This document shows, piece by piece, positions 32,596-43,711 of a DNA stretch of 64,000 nt. The notes under the pieces are model-generated. The model was not told the origin of the DNA. It saw only the letters and a list, made by a program, of their open reading frames with translations, and did no database searches. The translations under genes and the position numbers were made by a program. Position 1 is the first letter of the stretch. Each line of letters begins with the position of its first letter. Source of the DNA: Paroedura picta (lineage: Eukaryota > Chordata > Lepidosauria > Squamata > Gekkonidae); contig NC_135377.1 in NCBI RefSeq assembly GCF_049243985.1, forward strand, positions 77,270,941 through 77,334,940, read 5' to 3'.

Positions 32596-33155
32596 CAAAA
32601 TCACAAGATGTCATAGTATACGGCACTGGTCAGACCACACCTGGAGTACTGTGTGCAGTTCTGGAGGCCTCACTTCAAGAAGGACGTCTATAAAATTGAA
32701 AGGGTACAGAGGAGAGCGATGAAGATGATCTGGGGCCAAGAGACCAAGCCCTATGAAGATAAGTTGAGGGACTTGCGAATGTTCAGCCTGGAGAAAAGGA
32801 GGTTGAGAAGGGACATGATAGCCCTCTTTAAGTATTTGAAAGGTTGTCACTTGGAGGAGGGCAGGATGCTGTTTCTGTTGGCTGCAGAGGAGAGGACACG
32901 CAGTAATGGGTTTAAACTACAACAATATAGACTAGATATCAGGAAAAAAATGTTCACAGTCAGAGTAGTTCAGCAGTGGAATAGGCTGCCTAAGGAGGTG
33001 GTGAGCTCCCCCTCACTGGCAGTCTTCAAGCAAAGGTTGGATACACACTTTTCTTGGATGCTTTAGGATGCTTAGGGCTGATCCTGCGTTGAGCAGGGGG
33101 TTGAACTAGATGGCCTGTATGGCCCCTTCCAACTCTATGATTCTATGATTCTACC
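32596..33155 (+). mobile_element. CR1 LINE 3' end
   Basis: Plus-strand CR1: a 137-residue frame (32653-33066) with MQFWRPHFKKDVYKIERVQ, GDMIALFKYLKGCHLEEG-like text and NRLPKEVVSSPSLAVFKQRL. It ends in ATTCTATGATTCT at about 33150. 5'-truncated. Confidence 0.9.
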
Positions 33156-33700
33156 CTCCCTACCCCCCACCCGCATATGATCTAGCACACAATACAAAGT
33201 GCACCCTGAATTAGAGATAAGCACCAGGCTAGATAGCCCTGAGAGGTCGTAGCAGACGATCAGGGCCATCCCTCTGGAAAAAGCACACTCAACCCAATCA
33301 CACCAACCAGCTCCAATCAACCAAACCCAAAGTAACTTCAAGCAAGAAAACCAGGGTTTAAGGTTTCCTAGAAATTAAATAGTTGGCAATCCAAGGGAGA
33401 GTTGACCTATGGCAAGTAGTACCAAAACAGCAAACTTAGCAATCAGTAACAAAACATCAGACATGGATGGCCCTCAAAAATTGGGTATAATCAAAGGTAT
33501 AAAATTGACAAGGGACTCAAGAGTGTCAGGGATCCCAACAATAAGGGGAAGAGACAGAGACAGAGGTGAGAGGAGGCTGGACAAAAAAAAGGGACTCGAG
33601 ATATGTTCATGTTAGGGCCCCTTCTAACTGCGCCCCATCTCTCTGGCCACTAGGGTAGAGGCAAAGGTGAATAACCCACTTCCAACACTGATGTTGTGCA
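33156..33700. other. No gene recognised
   Basis: Unassigned. The plus frame at 33409-33615 (lysine/arginine-rich) may be a degraded LINE ORF1, but nothing diagnostic is visible. Confidence 0.35.
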
Positions 33701-34660
33701 ACAGCAGGTTAACAATAACACCTCCATTTTGCAAGCATACTTTGGAGAACATGGAGTGGACCTGGCGTGCATGATGGAAACATGGACCAGGGAGGGGAAT
33801 ATGTCACCCTTAAAAAACTAGCTCCTGCCAGGTTCTCCATCCATTATCAGTCGCACTGTGGGGCCGGGGGAGGGGTGGAAATCCTAATCTGTGTGGATTT
33901 CTCCTCCAGAGCACTCCTTACACTACAAATTCCAGGAATTGAATATGTTGGCCTCGGGTGGGGCACAACAGAGTGTGGACATCTGGCTGGTTTATCACAT
34001 GCTCGACGCTCCACCAGATGCCCTGCCAGCCCTGCTGGAGGCAGTGGAAGTCTGGACATTACAGTTCACTAGATTACTAATCCTGGGGGACACTAATGCC
34101 CCTGCAGAGTTGCTGCTCTCCGGAAATGGGCTGGACCTAGTATCAGCCATGGCAATGCTAGGACACGTAATTTGTTGTTGGACCTACCCACCAAGCAGAT
34201 CACACCATGGACCTCATTTTTGGTGCAGGGTTGAATGTGGATCTGGTCACAACTAATGCTGTGCCATAGTCAGACCACTATTCTCTGAACAGTTGGCTAA
34301 GGCTGCCACCTCGCCCTCACTTGGGCACCAAGCAAATTTTATTTCACTCATGGAACTTATGTATCCAATTGGATTCCAGAATGCGGGACCCAATGCATCC
34401 TGGCACTTCTCTAAATGGACTGATCAGCAACTGGCAAAAAAAATGCTGGTCACCATTGATGAAATAGCTCTCAGACGTCCTCTCCGCACCCATTTCAAGT
34501 GGACACGCCAGTATACCAAAGAGCTCCACAAGAAGAAATGGGAACTGAGACAACTAGAGTGAGTTTGGAAGAAGACACACAATGAAGAATCGAGAGCATC
34601 TTATAAAATGCAGATGAAAGGCTATGAGATGGCAGTGAAGTCAGTGAAATGCACCTTTTA
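33701..34660 (+). mobile_element. L2-clade LINE endonuclease fragment
   Basis: Broken frames read LACMMETWTREGNMSPLKKL, AGGGVEILI, FTRLLILGDTN and, in another frame, LDLIFGVGLNVDLV and SDHYSLN. These are the successive blocks of the apurinic-type endonuclease of L2/CR1-like LINEs. Several stops and shifts are present (for example near 34072 and 34256). Confidence 0.75.
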
Positions 34661-34693
34661 CTCATCTTCCATTGTATCTGTACATTCACACCC

Positions 34694-35460
34694 AGCACAA
34701 TTATTTAGGATAGTCTGGTCCCTCACTGCCCTTAATGAAGGGCAAAACAATAGCCAATTAGGCATAAGCTCTCACACCCATCAAAATCACAAGATGTCAT
34801 AGTCCCATTGTACATGGCACTGGTCAGAGCACACCTGGGCCTAGTCTGCACACAATAGATAATGCAGTTTCAATGCACTTTAGAAGCAGATTTTCCAGCT
34901 GCCAAAGCACATTGAAAGTGCATTATCTATTGTGTGCAGACTAGGCCCTGGAGTACAGGTGTGCAGTTCTGGAGGCCTCACTTCAAGAAGGACGTAGATA
35001 AAATTGAAAGGGTACAGAGGAGAGTGACAAGGATGATCTGGGGCCAAGGGACCAAGCCCTATGAAGATAGGTTGAGGGACTTGGGAATGTTCAGCCTGGA
35101 GAAAAGGAGGTTGAGAGGGGACATGATAGCCCTCTTTAAGTATTTGAAAGGTTGTCACTTGGAGGAGGGCAGGATGCTGTTTCTGTTGGCTGCAGAGGAA
35201 AGGATGCGCAGTAATGGGTTTAAACTACAACGATATAGGCTAGATATCAGGAATAAATGTTCATAGTCAGAGTAGTTCAGCAGTGGAATAGGCTGCCTAA
35301 GGAGGTGGTGAGCTCCCCCTCACTGGCAGTCTTCAAACAAAAGTTGGATACACACTTTTCTTGGATGCTTTAGGAAGCTTTGGGTTGATCCTGTGTTGAG
35401 CAGGGGGTTGAACTAGATGGCCTGTATGGCCCCTTCCAACTCTATGATTCTATGATTCTA
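34694..35460 (+). mobile_element. CR1 + MITE block, inverted duplicate of 17403-18177
   Basis: Starts ATTATTTAGGATAGTCTGGT, then CAATAGCCAATTAGGCATAA, CR1 RT with the 108-bp MITE at the same point (34839-34946), then the CR1 3' end with octamers at about 35440-35460. Similarity to 17403-18177 is very high over the whole block, including the non-CR1 first 90 bp. Confidence 0.88.
34834..34951. mobile_element. 108-bp palindromic MITE, second copy
   Basis: GCCTAGTCTGCACACAATAG at the left and its reverse complement at the right, flanked by CCTGG (34834-34838 and 34947-34951). Same insertion point in CR1 as 17927-18034. Confidence 0.8.
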
Positions 35461-35511
35461 ACCTTGCTTTTGACATGAGAGAGTCCCCATTGGATACCTG
35501 GAAATTTGCTA

Positions 35512-35845
35512 CTACCAATATATGCATAAAACAAATCCAACCAACGGGCAATTATTTAGGATAGTCTGGTCCCTTTCCACTGGAGATATGCTCTCCTTCA
35601 CTAGAATTTCCTGACAGGTAAGCCCTTTCCTCACATACAGTGCCACTCCTCCACCTCTTCGATCTATTCTGTTTTTTCTGAACAATTCATATCCATCCAC
35701 TATTACATTCCATTCATTGGAATCATTCCACCAAGTTTCTGTGATGCCTTCTAGATCACACATTTCCATCAGCATGAGAAGTTCCAGTTCTTCCTTCTTA
35801 TTGTTCATGCTTCAGGCGTTAGTATAAATGCATCTGAATCCTTTT
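35512..35845 (-). mobile_element. CR1 endonuclease N-terminal fragment
   Basis: The minus strand reads MNNKKEELELLMLMEMCDLE, GITETWWNDSNEWNV, IVDGYELFRKNRIDRRGGGV and ALYVRKGL, the start of CR1 ORF2. It is truncated near 35570, just where GACCAGACTATCCTAAATAA joins unrelated sequence. The ORF1-ORF2 junction word TTAGTATAAATGCATCTGAA is at about 35819. Confidence 0.88.
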
Positions 35846-35992
35846 ACTTTTGGTAGGAAAAGGTAAAGTGCTTAATTATGATTAATTTCATTCCAAGGTT
35901 GGGTAGAATCGATTTTGGGAAGTTGGGAGTATTTAAAATTAATTAGGGATTATTTAATTAATTCAAGAGTTAATCAGTCAATCAGGATTTAT
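35846..35992. other. No gene; AT-rich spacer
   Basis: Repetitive ATTAATTAG-type sequence, the target site of the Sauria SINE. Confidence 0.4.
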
Positions 35993-36297
35993 TAGTGATT
36001 AATTAGGTAAAGGTAAAGGTATCCCCTGTGCAAGCACCGAGTCATGTCTGACCCTTGGGGTGACGCCCTCTAGCGTTTTCATGGCAGACTCAATACGGGG
36101 TGGTTTGCCAGTGCCTTCCCCAGTCATGACCGTTTACCCCCCAGCAAGCTGGGTACTCATTTTACCGACCTCGGAAGGATGGAAGGCTGAGTCGACCTTG
36201 AGCCGGCTGCTGGGATTGAACTCCCAGCCTCATGGGCAAAGCTTTCAGACAGCTGCCTTACCACTCTGCGCCACAAGAGGCTCTAGTGATTAATTAG
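35993..36297 (-). mobile_element. Sauria SINE with 14-bp target duplication
   Basis: The element is 36007-36283 (277 bp). On the minus strand the tRNA-like head has GTGGCGCAGAGTGGTAAGGC (A box) and GGGAGTTCAATCCCAGC (B box). The middle contains TCGGTAAAATGAGTACCC. The 3' part, GGGTCAGACATGACTCGGTG, resembles the BovB end, and the tail is ACCTTTACCTTTAC. This is the structure of Sauria SINEs, mobilised by BovB. The flanks are TAGTGATTAATTAG at 35993-36006 and 36284-36297. Confidence 0.93.
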
Positions 36298-37248
36298 ACA
36301 ATCAGTTTTTGTAGTTGATAAGGGGACTCTGTGGTTGTTTCTACTTGAGCTAACTGGATCCTTTGGATTGCTAGGAGGGAGTTGTTTTGGTGTTGGGGAT
36401 ATTTCCAGTGTGTAGTAATTTTCCTGTGCATAAATCTCTACCATTGTATGTTCAGGAAACTCTCCCGCCACCTTAGGGTAGTTTCATAGATTGTTACAGG
36501 CCTGGTCGCCATCTTTGGGAATTTTGTTTAGTTTTCTTTTCCACTTTTTGAATCCCACTTTTTTCTCCCCCCCCCAAGTTTTGGTCTGTTCCTTCTTTGT
36601 TCTATTTTTTTTATTCCCCCCCCTTAACCCTTTGTCCCTTTCACTTCTCCTTTTCCTCCCCCTTCCCCCCTCCCTCCAGCTTTGTTCTTTATTTTCTGGA
36701 GAGATCTGGTGGTCTTTTAAATTGTTAGGACGTTCCACTGTTTTCTAACTGACCCTTTCCCCCTTCTCCCTTTGTTCTAGACCCTTTTCCTGTCCAGAGA
36801 GTCCCCCTTTTCCTTTGTTCTCTATTCTTGACCCCACCCCCCCTCTCACCCCCCATCTTGGCCAAGTCCAAAGGTTCTTATATTTAGTGTTTTGCTTAAG
36901 GTTGGGTGGGAAGGTCTGACAGGAGCATTTTTCTGGGGTCCTCTTTGCAGCTGTTTTCTCCACCTCTCATGAGATCTGTTCCTTGTTCTGGTCTGTCCCA
37001 TGGCTGGATGTGTTGGGCTGGGCTAGCTGGATGTCTGATGAAATTCAAGTCGGGGAAGTCTGGATTCAGACTCTGGTGTTGATGGCTGTGAAGGGTTCCA
37101 ATACTGTTTGCGTGGGACTGTTGAGGGCTGGGCCAAGTTTGCAGCAGGAGGCTCCGGCTGTGGTTATTGGGCCTAGGGGGTAGTGGAGGGCTTCTTAAGT
37201 CCCTTAGAACTAGATGGCTGGCCAACAAAAAGGATGTCTAATGTATCC
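36298..37248. other. No gene; long pyrimidine-rich stretch
   Basis: From about 36530 to 36860 the plus strand is strongly T/C-rich. No coding domain was found. It may be part of the L2-like copy that follows on the minus strand (proline-rich, non-conserved section), but this is uncertain. Confidence 0.4.
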
Positions 37249-37560
37249 TTATTCCTTAATGTAAGGAGCCTATGGTCAATGCCAGTGATAGTTTGTACTA
37301 GAAATCTGCAGAAATTGAAGGACTCATCAAGAATAATAGTCACATCTCCGTCCTGGACAGTTGTGCAGGACTGGTGGAGGACAACATAACCAGGTGATGT
37401 TAGCTGAGACAGATGCACCACTTCACTATCTTCCAATTGTGTTTCTGTTATGCAAACCAGATCCATTTCTTATTCCTGCACCATCTCATAGATATGTGCA
37501 GTTTCATGCTTCACGGATCTGATACTGCATAACACTAGTGTGGATGCGGGGGATGCTACA
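37249..37560 (-). mobile_element. L2-clade LINE endonuclease N-terminal fragment
   Basis: The minus strand reads MDLVCITETQLEDSEVVHLS and SPGYVVLHQS, preceded by SIRSVKHETAHIYEMVQE with a stop between. This matches the VRSVNNK...DLVCITETWL start of L2-type ORF2. Confidence 0.65.
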
Positions 37561-38415
37561 GAGGATAGACAGGCAGTGAGAATTCTTTTAAAATGCCAAC
37601 CATTTGAGATAAATCCTGCCCCATACCTGCTAGTTCCCTTTTGCACTCAAGTACTATTTTCTTCGAACAGGCAGCTCTCTGAAGAAGCTTCTCCTCTCTC
37701 TTTCATCCAAAGAGATGGGGCCCAACTCAGAATGCTGGAATAAGTGGCTATGCCTCATCTATGAAAATTGAATTCTTAAAAATACCAATGGCTGCACACT
37801 GTTAACCATTGTTCCTGCCTTTATGGAATAGATTATATATCACAATATTTATAGAGTGCTCTGTAATGTGTGGGGCTAATTGCAGTTAATGTGCTTTTCG
37901 GTACCTAGAAATTACACAGTTGGGAACCCTGCTTTCCTCAGTAGGTGCTTGTGCCCAGCTCTTAATGGTTCAGCTCAGCAAAGTGACTCCCTTCTGCAGA
38001 AGGCTTCCTCTTGCTATAAAAACAACCTCGTCCAACCATTAAGAACATTTGCAGTGGGTTTGTTGTTGCTTTGGAAGGGGGTTGCTGCTGCAAATGATGA
38101 CAGCCTGCTAACTGCACTAAGTGTTTTCTACCAAACCTTATTTTTCAGGAAATGTGCGGGACACAGACTTCACCTTGCTACTAAATTGGGAGCTTCCCAC
38201 ACAACTTCAAATGCCAAAGAGATGGGTAGCTTGCCTCATGTAGGAGAACTGTCAGTCATTTTAATGAGTAAACAGTTCCTTTAGAACAATGGCTTCTCAT
38301 TAAAGATGATGGTGGAAAACATTTCTTGTGCAACACCTTGCAGTATATAAAAATGCAAAAAAATAATTGGATGCATGGAAAATAGGACAGAGCAGATATG
38401 TGGTATTTTTATGAA
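37561..38415. other. No gene or recognisable element
   Basis: AT-rich unassigned sequence. The longest frame (37880-38284, plus) shows no recognisable domain. Confidence 0.4.
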
Positions 38416-40045
38416 AAGCAATGGAAATAAGAATACCCCCCCCAGGAAATAATCAACCTCTCCCTTAAAATGGGAGAATTACCAGAAGGATTAAAAGAGG
38501 TAGTGGTGTGCCCATTGCTGAAATAACCATCTCTGGACCCGCAGAAGCCTGACAACTACCACACTGTCTTGCACTTAGTGTTTCTGGGGAAATTGGTTGA
38601 AAGGGCTGCTGCAGACCAAATATAAGAATTCCTGGAGGAAACTTCAGACCTTGACCCATTTCACTCAGGTTTCCAGCTTGGCCATGGGGTAGAAACAGTG
38701 CTAGTTGCCCTGATGGATGACCTCTACCACCACTGACCGAGGGGGGTCAGCACTGCTTGTACTATTAGATCTGTCAGTAGCATTTGACATAGTTGATCAT
38801 GAGGTCTTAGCTCAACGTCTTGCTGATGCTGGGATACAGGGGACAGCCCCAAAATGGGTGATCTTCTTTCTCTGGAGTGGTAGACAGAGGGTAGCAATAG
38901 GAGAGTATCTAGCCTCAATGGCTCACATGTTGAGTCCCACAGGAAGCAGTCCTCTTTCCTAATTCATTTAACATCTTCATGCACCCTCTTGCTCAGCTGG
39001 TGCAGAGATTCAGGCTGAGTTGACACCAATATGTAGATGACACCCACCTCTTCCTCCTAATGGATGGCCTCCCTATTTCTCCCCCTGAATCTGGAGACAG
39101 ATGTCTGGAAGGTGTGACTAAGTGGCTCGGCAAATCTGAATTTCAACCCTTCAAAAACAGAGGTCTTGTGGCTGGGTAGAAAGGGACCAAGAGAGAAAGT
39201 GTGCCTACCCAATCTGGACAGAGTGCAGCTGTCAGTAGCTCACTGCCTGGGCCTGCTTGACCTCCGGGCCAAGAACCTGGAGGGTATCTGACTCTCCCCC
39301 CCCCCAAAGAGCCCGGCATACCCAAACAAGGTGACTGATGCCAGGCAGAGCAACATGGCAGAAGACACCGGGACATAGGGCCTGCTGTCCAGATGAGCTC
39401 ACCTATAGCCGGGAAAGGACAGAGGGCGGGGTTGGGGAAAGACGCTGAACACAGAGCACAGGGAAGGGGTGGGGTTTATGACACCTCGGGCACGCAGCGG
39501 AGGGGAGGAAATGGAAAGCAAGAAGCACAGATAAAAGGAGGAGAAAAGGCTGGGAAAGGGGGGAGGATAGAGAAAGGGAAGGGAAGCAGTTGGCTGTGTG
39601 ATGGGAGCAAAATAAGAACACTCAAGCATCTGGAAAGTGTTCTAGTGCTTTATTGACTCTGGAGAAGGCTGCCGGTGAGAGCAAGTGGAGCCCAGGTGAC
39701 TTGGACTCCGGGCCAAAGTGGGATAACCCCTCACCCCCGCCTGTCTGGAGGGACCTGCAAGCCACTGCCCCGGGGAAAGCAATTCAGAGGTCTGGCAACA
39801 AAGTGATGGACCGAGAGCCATGGAGGGGCCTGACATTCACTCTGCCAGAAACCTGTTTATGATCTTTGATGATGCCTCCCTCTCCATGGAGGCACAGGTC
39901 ATGAGAGTAGCACGGCAGGCCTTTTACCACCTACACCAAGCCAAGCTACTAGCATCCTACTTGGCCCCAGAACTCCTAGCCACAGTGATACATGCAACAG
40001 TTACCCCTAGACTGGACTTCTTCAACTCATTCTTTGCAGTCCCTT

Positions 40046-40311
40046 AACCTTTATACTCAAATACTTTGGCCACCTCATGAGAAGGAAGGACTCCCTGGAA
40101 AAGAGCCTAATGCTGGGAGCAATCGAGGGCAAAAGAAGACGGGGACAACAGAGAATGAGGTGGCTGCATGGAGTCACTGAAGCAGTAGGTGCAAACTTAA
40201 ATGGACTCTGGGGAATGGTAGAGGACAGGAAGGCCTGGAGGATCATTGTCCATGGGGTCGCGATGGGTTGGACACGACTTTGCACCTAACAACAACAACA
40301 AACCTTTATAC
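40046..40311 (+). mobile_element. BovB 3' end with 11-bp target duplication
   Basis: The insert 40057-40300 (244 bp) starts TCAAATACTTTGGCCACCTC and ends GACACGACTTTGCACC plus AACAACAACA. It is flanked by AACCTTTATAC at 40046-40056 and 40301-40311. Its coding part reads EKSLMLGAIEGKRRRGQQRM. Confidence 0.92.
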
Positions 40312-40658
40312 CCTTAACCTTGATCTGGAAACTGCAACTGGTCCAAAATTCTGTGGCCAGGATCCTCACTATTATAGTGGAGATTCCACATCCGGAATTC
40401 CACTTCAACAACTCCTCTGGTTTCCAGCGGAATTCTGGATCAAACGTAATGTGGACGTAACCTTCAAGGCCATACGTTGTCTGGGCCCAGTGTAACTGAG
40501 AGACTGTCTCTCTGCCTGTTCTCCCCAAACAGCCTTATGTTTTGTCATCATCAACTGGCTGGTGATCCCTGGACCCAAGGAAGCACACCAGACCTCAACC
40601 AGGGCCAGAGCACTTCTTGGTTCTGGCCCCCACCTGGTGCATCAAACTCCCTAAAGAG

Positions 40659-40925
40659 ATCAGGGTTAGGGTTGGGCGCTTTGGCACCTGAAGTGGCCAG
40701 TCTCTCCCAGCGCAGCCAGCGCTGTGCTGTGGGGGGGAGGGGAGGTGCGGGTGTCAGCATGCCAGCAGGTGTGCACACACAGGCGCAGAGCTCCCTGCCT
40801 GCTTGTGTGCACCCGCCGCTACGCTGACACATGCCTTCATTCCTCCCCCCCCCCAGGTGTGGCGCTGGCTGTGCTGGGAGACACCGCCCGCTTCGGGTGC
40901 CCAAGTGTGCAACCCTAATCAGGGT
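40659..40925. mobile_element. hAT-type MITE, diverged copy of 6011-6260
   Basis: The element is 40667-40917 (251 bp), starting TAGGGTTGGGCGC and ending GTGTGCAACCCTA. It is flanked by the perfect 8-bp duplication ATCAGGGT (40659-40666 and 40918-40925). It is similar to the 6.0-kb copy along its length (CGCAGCCAGCGC, ACCCGCCGCTACGCTGACAC) but the arms have diverged, so this is the older insertion. Confidence 0.88.
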
Positions 40926-41235
40926 CCTTCCTGAACTAGTACAATTCCAAAGAGCATGTAAACGGGAGCTCCTCCACCAGGCATTTGGTTGAGGCCAGCC
41001 GACTTAACAACATCCCCCAAACACCCCCCCCCCATTATCTGAGCCATGCTGACCTCCCACAGGTTAAAAGTTGAGAGTTGTCACACTTTGAATATGTTAT
41101 AGTATTTTGTTTTAATCTGTTATGATCAGTTTTGGAACCACTGTTATGTTGGTTGTCGCTAGATTTTGATGGATATTCATGATGTTTTATGTAAACCACC
41201 CTGAGCTTTATGGGAGAGTCATATAGAAATTCAAA

Positions 41236-41246
41236 TAAATAAATAA

Positions 41247-41333
<87 letters not shown>
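41236..41333. repeat. (ATAA)n/(ATAG)n microsatellite
   Basis: AAATAAATAAATA followed by about 20 ATAG units, at the 3' tail of the L2 copy. Confidence 0.95.
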
Positions 41334-41335
<2 letters not shown>

Positions 41336-41508
41336 GCGCCAAGGATACCTCATCTCAACCAGCCACCATCATTATGCTGTATGCTAAGTTACCACTCAGC
41401 CTCTACCTATATGTATGGACTGGCATCTTCCATTTCAATGTATCCAAAAAAGTGTGACTTCACACAAAAATATATACCTTGCATATGGTTGTGGCCCTGA
41501 TGGACCAT
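41334..41508. other. Unassigned; left flank of the plus-strand gene fragment
   Basis: No element recognised. The last bases (41501-41516) continue the open frame of the exon on the far side of the L2 insertion (WTIKIFW), with an in-frame TGA just upstream at 41498-41500. Confidence 0.4.
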
Positions 41509-42198
41509 CAAGATTTATTTATTTATTTACTTATAATTTGATTTACAGCCCACCTCCCCAACAAGGTCAACCCAAGGAAGCTTAAAAAACACATAAAAAT
41601 ATACCCCATAAAACCCCATACAATGTTAAAACCCACCGTTCCCATACAACTCACATTAAAATAACCATAGTCCTACAGATGGCGATAAAAACAGTCTCTA
41701 GTCCAATCAGTTATTCTAAACCTTTGCCTGCATCCTCATAATTGGTCTCATTCCATTGGCCCCAGATCTTCTGTGCCAGATGTACGCCATTTAACGGACA
41801 GTACCCCAGTTCTTAACTCCGGGTACCACGCGGCCTCAACCAAATGACTGGCAGAAGAGCTCCATCTTATAGGCCCTGTGGAACCTTGATAGCTCTGTCA
41901 GGGACCTTAGCTCTTCTGGGAGCTCATTCCACCAGGGTGGGGCCAGGACTGAAAAGGCCCTGACCCTGGTCAAGGCCAGGAAAATGTCCCAGGGGCCTGG
42001 GACAACCAGCAGATTCATACCTGCAGAGTGAAGACCCCTGTGGGGGGCATAAGAAGATAAGTGGTCCCTCAGATAGGTAGCACTCAGGCTGCATATGGCC
42101 TTAAAGGTCAAAACCTTAACCTTGAACTTGATCCGGAATCAAACCGGTAACTGATGCAGTTGTTTCAGCACAGAATGAATGTGGGCCCTCCAAGATTT
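41509..42198 (-). mobile_element. L2-clade LINE 3' end inserted in an exon
   Basis: The insert is 41517-42190. The minus-strand tail is the ATTTATTTATTT end, and the C-terminal frame 41836-42111 reads AFSVLAPPWWNELPEELRSL. The flanking 8-bp words CAAGATTT (41509-41516 and 42191-42198) are identical and may be its target duplication. The right-hand copy is coding sequence of the plus-strand gene. Confidence 0.8.
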
Positions 42199-43376
42199 TC
42201 TGGGAGCAGGTCCGGACAAAATTCAAGCGTATCAAGCTTGACTTCCTCAACAGCATCGAGCAGTGGGGGGTACCTCAGCCCAGTGGAAGAATAGTCTTCC
42301 ACGAGCAAATGATGCTGATACGGGAGAAGGCTGGAAAGCCTCCACTGGAGATGAGGCGACATATGGGTGAGTGCTGCCTTCGTTATGTTTAATCTTTTAC
42401 CCTTAAGCATGTGTTGAATGTTTAGATGCCTCTTTCCTCAACTGTTTCCATCTGATTTGAGAAAGCATTAAGATGCTGTCATCTCCAGCTGACATTGCCA
42501 GCCAGTACTGTCAAACCACTTTGTCAATGCACTCCTAGTACACTTTATCATGTGTCTGAAGCTGTGATACGTAAGGCTCTGATTACGGTGTGGCCCTCAA
42601 GTGTGTATTATGTTTGGTTTGCGGGCTTCAATTTATGAGTTCTTGTTTACTATGCACAGCCACACAATCCCCTGCAAAACTATCAGAGGCCACAGCCAGC
42701 AAGGAAGGTGAGGAAGAGGGGCCTTCCACCTCATCCAAAGCTGCAAGTGAGAGCTATAATTCTTTAAGGGAGACCCATGTCTGTGTACCCCCTGCTGTGA
42801 TCCTTTTATTTGCATTTTATAGCAGACACAAGGAGGGCCAGGATGAGGAGCATGGAGGCCAAGATGGCATCCTTGGAGGGGCTCTTAGAGCGACAGAGGA
42901 TGGAGTGTGAGTACTGAACCTGTGCTGTGGTGTGGGTTGTGTTACTAATGCCTATGTATATGGATTACCATTTGTTTTAAAACCATTTGCAGGGCAGGCA
43001 GCAGTGGCTGATCTAAGAGGGGAGTTGGAGAGCCAGAGGCAGCTAATGCAGCAGAAGGAGGAGGAAGAACGTAGGTTCTGTACCCCACCGCCCCACCCCC
43101 AAAACCTCCACACACTGTGGCCAAGGTCACTAAAAACTGAATCCATGTAAACTCCAGTTTAAAAAATATCTGTGGCACTAATGTGTACCTGTTTTTCCTC
43201 CCCACACAGTGAAGAAGAAGGAGGAGGCAAAAGAGGAGGAAGACCTCTGGAGGAGGAAAGTCCGGGGAACAATGACCCGGTTTGGCAAACAGCTTAGGGA
43301 GATGACGGAGGAAAAATGGGGAGGGGAAACAAAACACAAAGAAGATGGTGTTGGAGAGGGGACTAGTGGAACTTGA
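42192..43376 (+). CDS. Unrecognised five-exon gene, 5'-incomplete (coiled-coil protein)
   Basis: I do not recognise the family. Five exons give one unbroken frame: 42192-42366, 42660-42746, 42823-42906, 42993-43070, 43210-43376 (stop TGA 43374-43376). Every intron is phase 1, starts GT (GTGAGT, GTGAGA, GTGAGT, GTAGGT) and ends AG after a pyrimidine stretch or TTATAG. Exon 1 encodes FWEQVRTKFKRIKLDFLNSI and HEQMMLIREKAGKPPLEMRR. Exon 2 is serine/glutamate-rich. Exons 3-5 are charged and helical (MRSMEAKMASLEGLLERQ, LRGELESQRQLMQQKEEEE, WRRKVRGTMTRFGKQLREM), probably a coiled coil, total about 196 residues. An L2 insertion interrupts the exon 1 left edge, and no start codon or upstream exon was found. 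The gene converges with the Myb/SANT gene, stops about 335 bp apart. Frame preservation over four introns argues that it was coding until recently. Confidence 0.65.
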
Positions 43377-43443
43377 GTTTCTGGTTTTTGTTGGGGGGGG
43401 GCTCTAAGTTAAATTCCCTACTGTTTGTCCCCTGTTATTTAAA

Positions 43444-43449
43444 AATAAA
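43444..43449 (+). terminator. Poly(A) signal AATAAA of the plus-strand gene
   Basis: AATAAA 68 bp after the stop codon, followed by the T/G-rich stretch TGTTGTAATTCTTTTTTG. Confidence 0.65.
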
Positions 43450-43654
43450 CTGTTGTAATTCTTTTTTGAAAAAGACTCCAGTGTGACTCCTTAAACTTGC
43501 ACACCTTTCACCCCACACTCCTTAAACTCCTTGAACTGACGCCCCTTTCACCCCCCACCCAGACAACCAGATTAAACACACTCACTAGAAAGGCCACTTT
43601 TGGCCTTCCTAATTCTAAAGTAGGGTACACAGAGACATAGGCAAAAGTATAAAC

Positions 43655-43660
43655 TTTATT
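43655..43660 (-). terminator. Poly(A) signal AATAAA of the minus-strand gene
   Basis: TTTATT on the plus strand, about 50 bp past the stop codon of the Myb/SANT gene. Confidence 0.65.
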
Positions 43661-43711
43661 TTTCAAACAAAACCCAACACAGAACACATTCAAAAGCAAA
43701 ACTGGACTAAA

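Larger units (their letters stand above)
38416..41240 (+). mobile_element. L2-clade LINE, RT to 3' end, with nested insertions
   Basis: A degraded plus-strand L2. RT blocks: VLLDLSVAFDIVDHEVLAQR and ADAGIQGTAPKW at about 38755-38860, YVDDTHLFLL-type text near 39030, and VARQAFYHLHQAKLLASYL, VIHATVTPRLDFF at 39905-40025. Then come BovB (40057-40300), QLVQNSVARIL at about 40335, a MITE (40667-40917) and the 3' UTR ACCACCCTGAGCTTTATGGG at about 41196. The segment about 39290-39660 is purine-rich and does not fit L2, so it is probably another insertion. Many stops and shifts. Confidence 0.8.

Noticed and set aside
36200-36283. tRNA gene on the minus strand
   Set aside because: It is the head of a Sauria SINE with target duplication.
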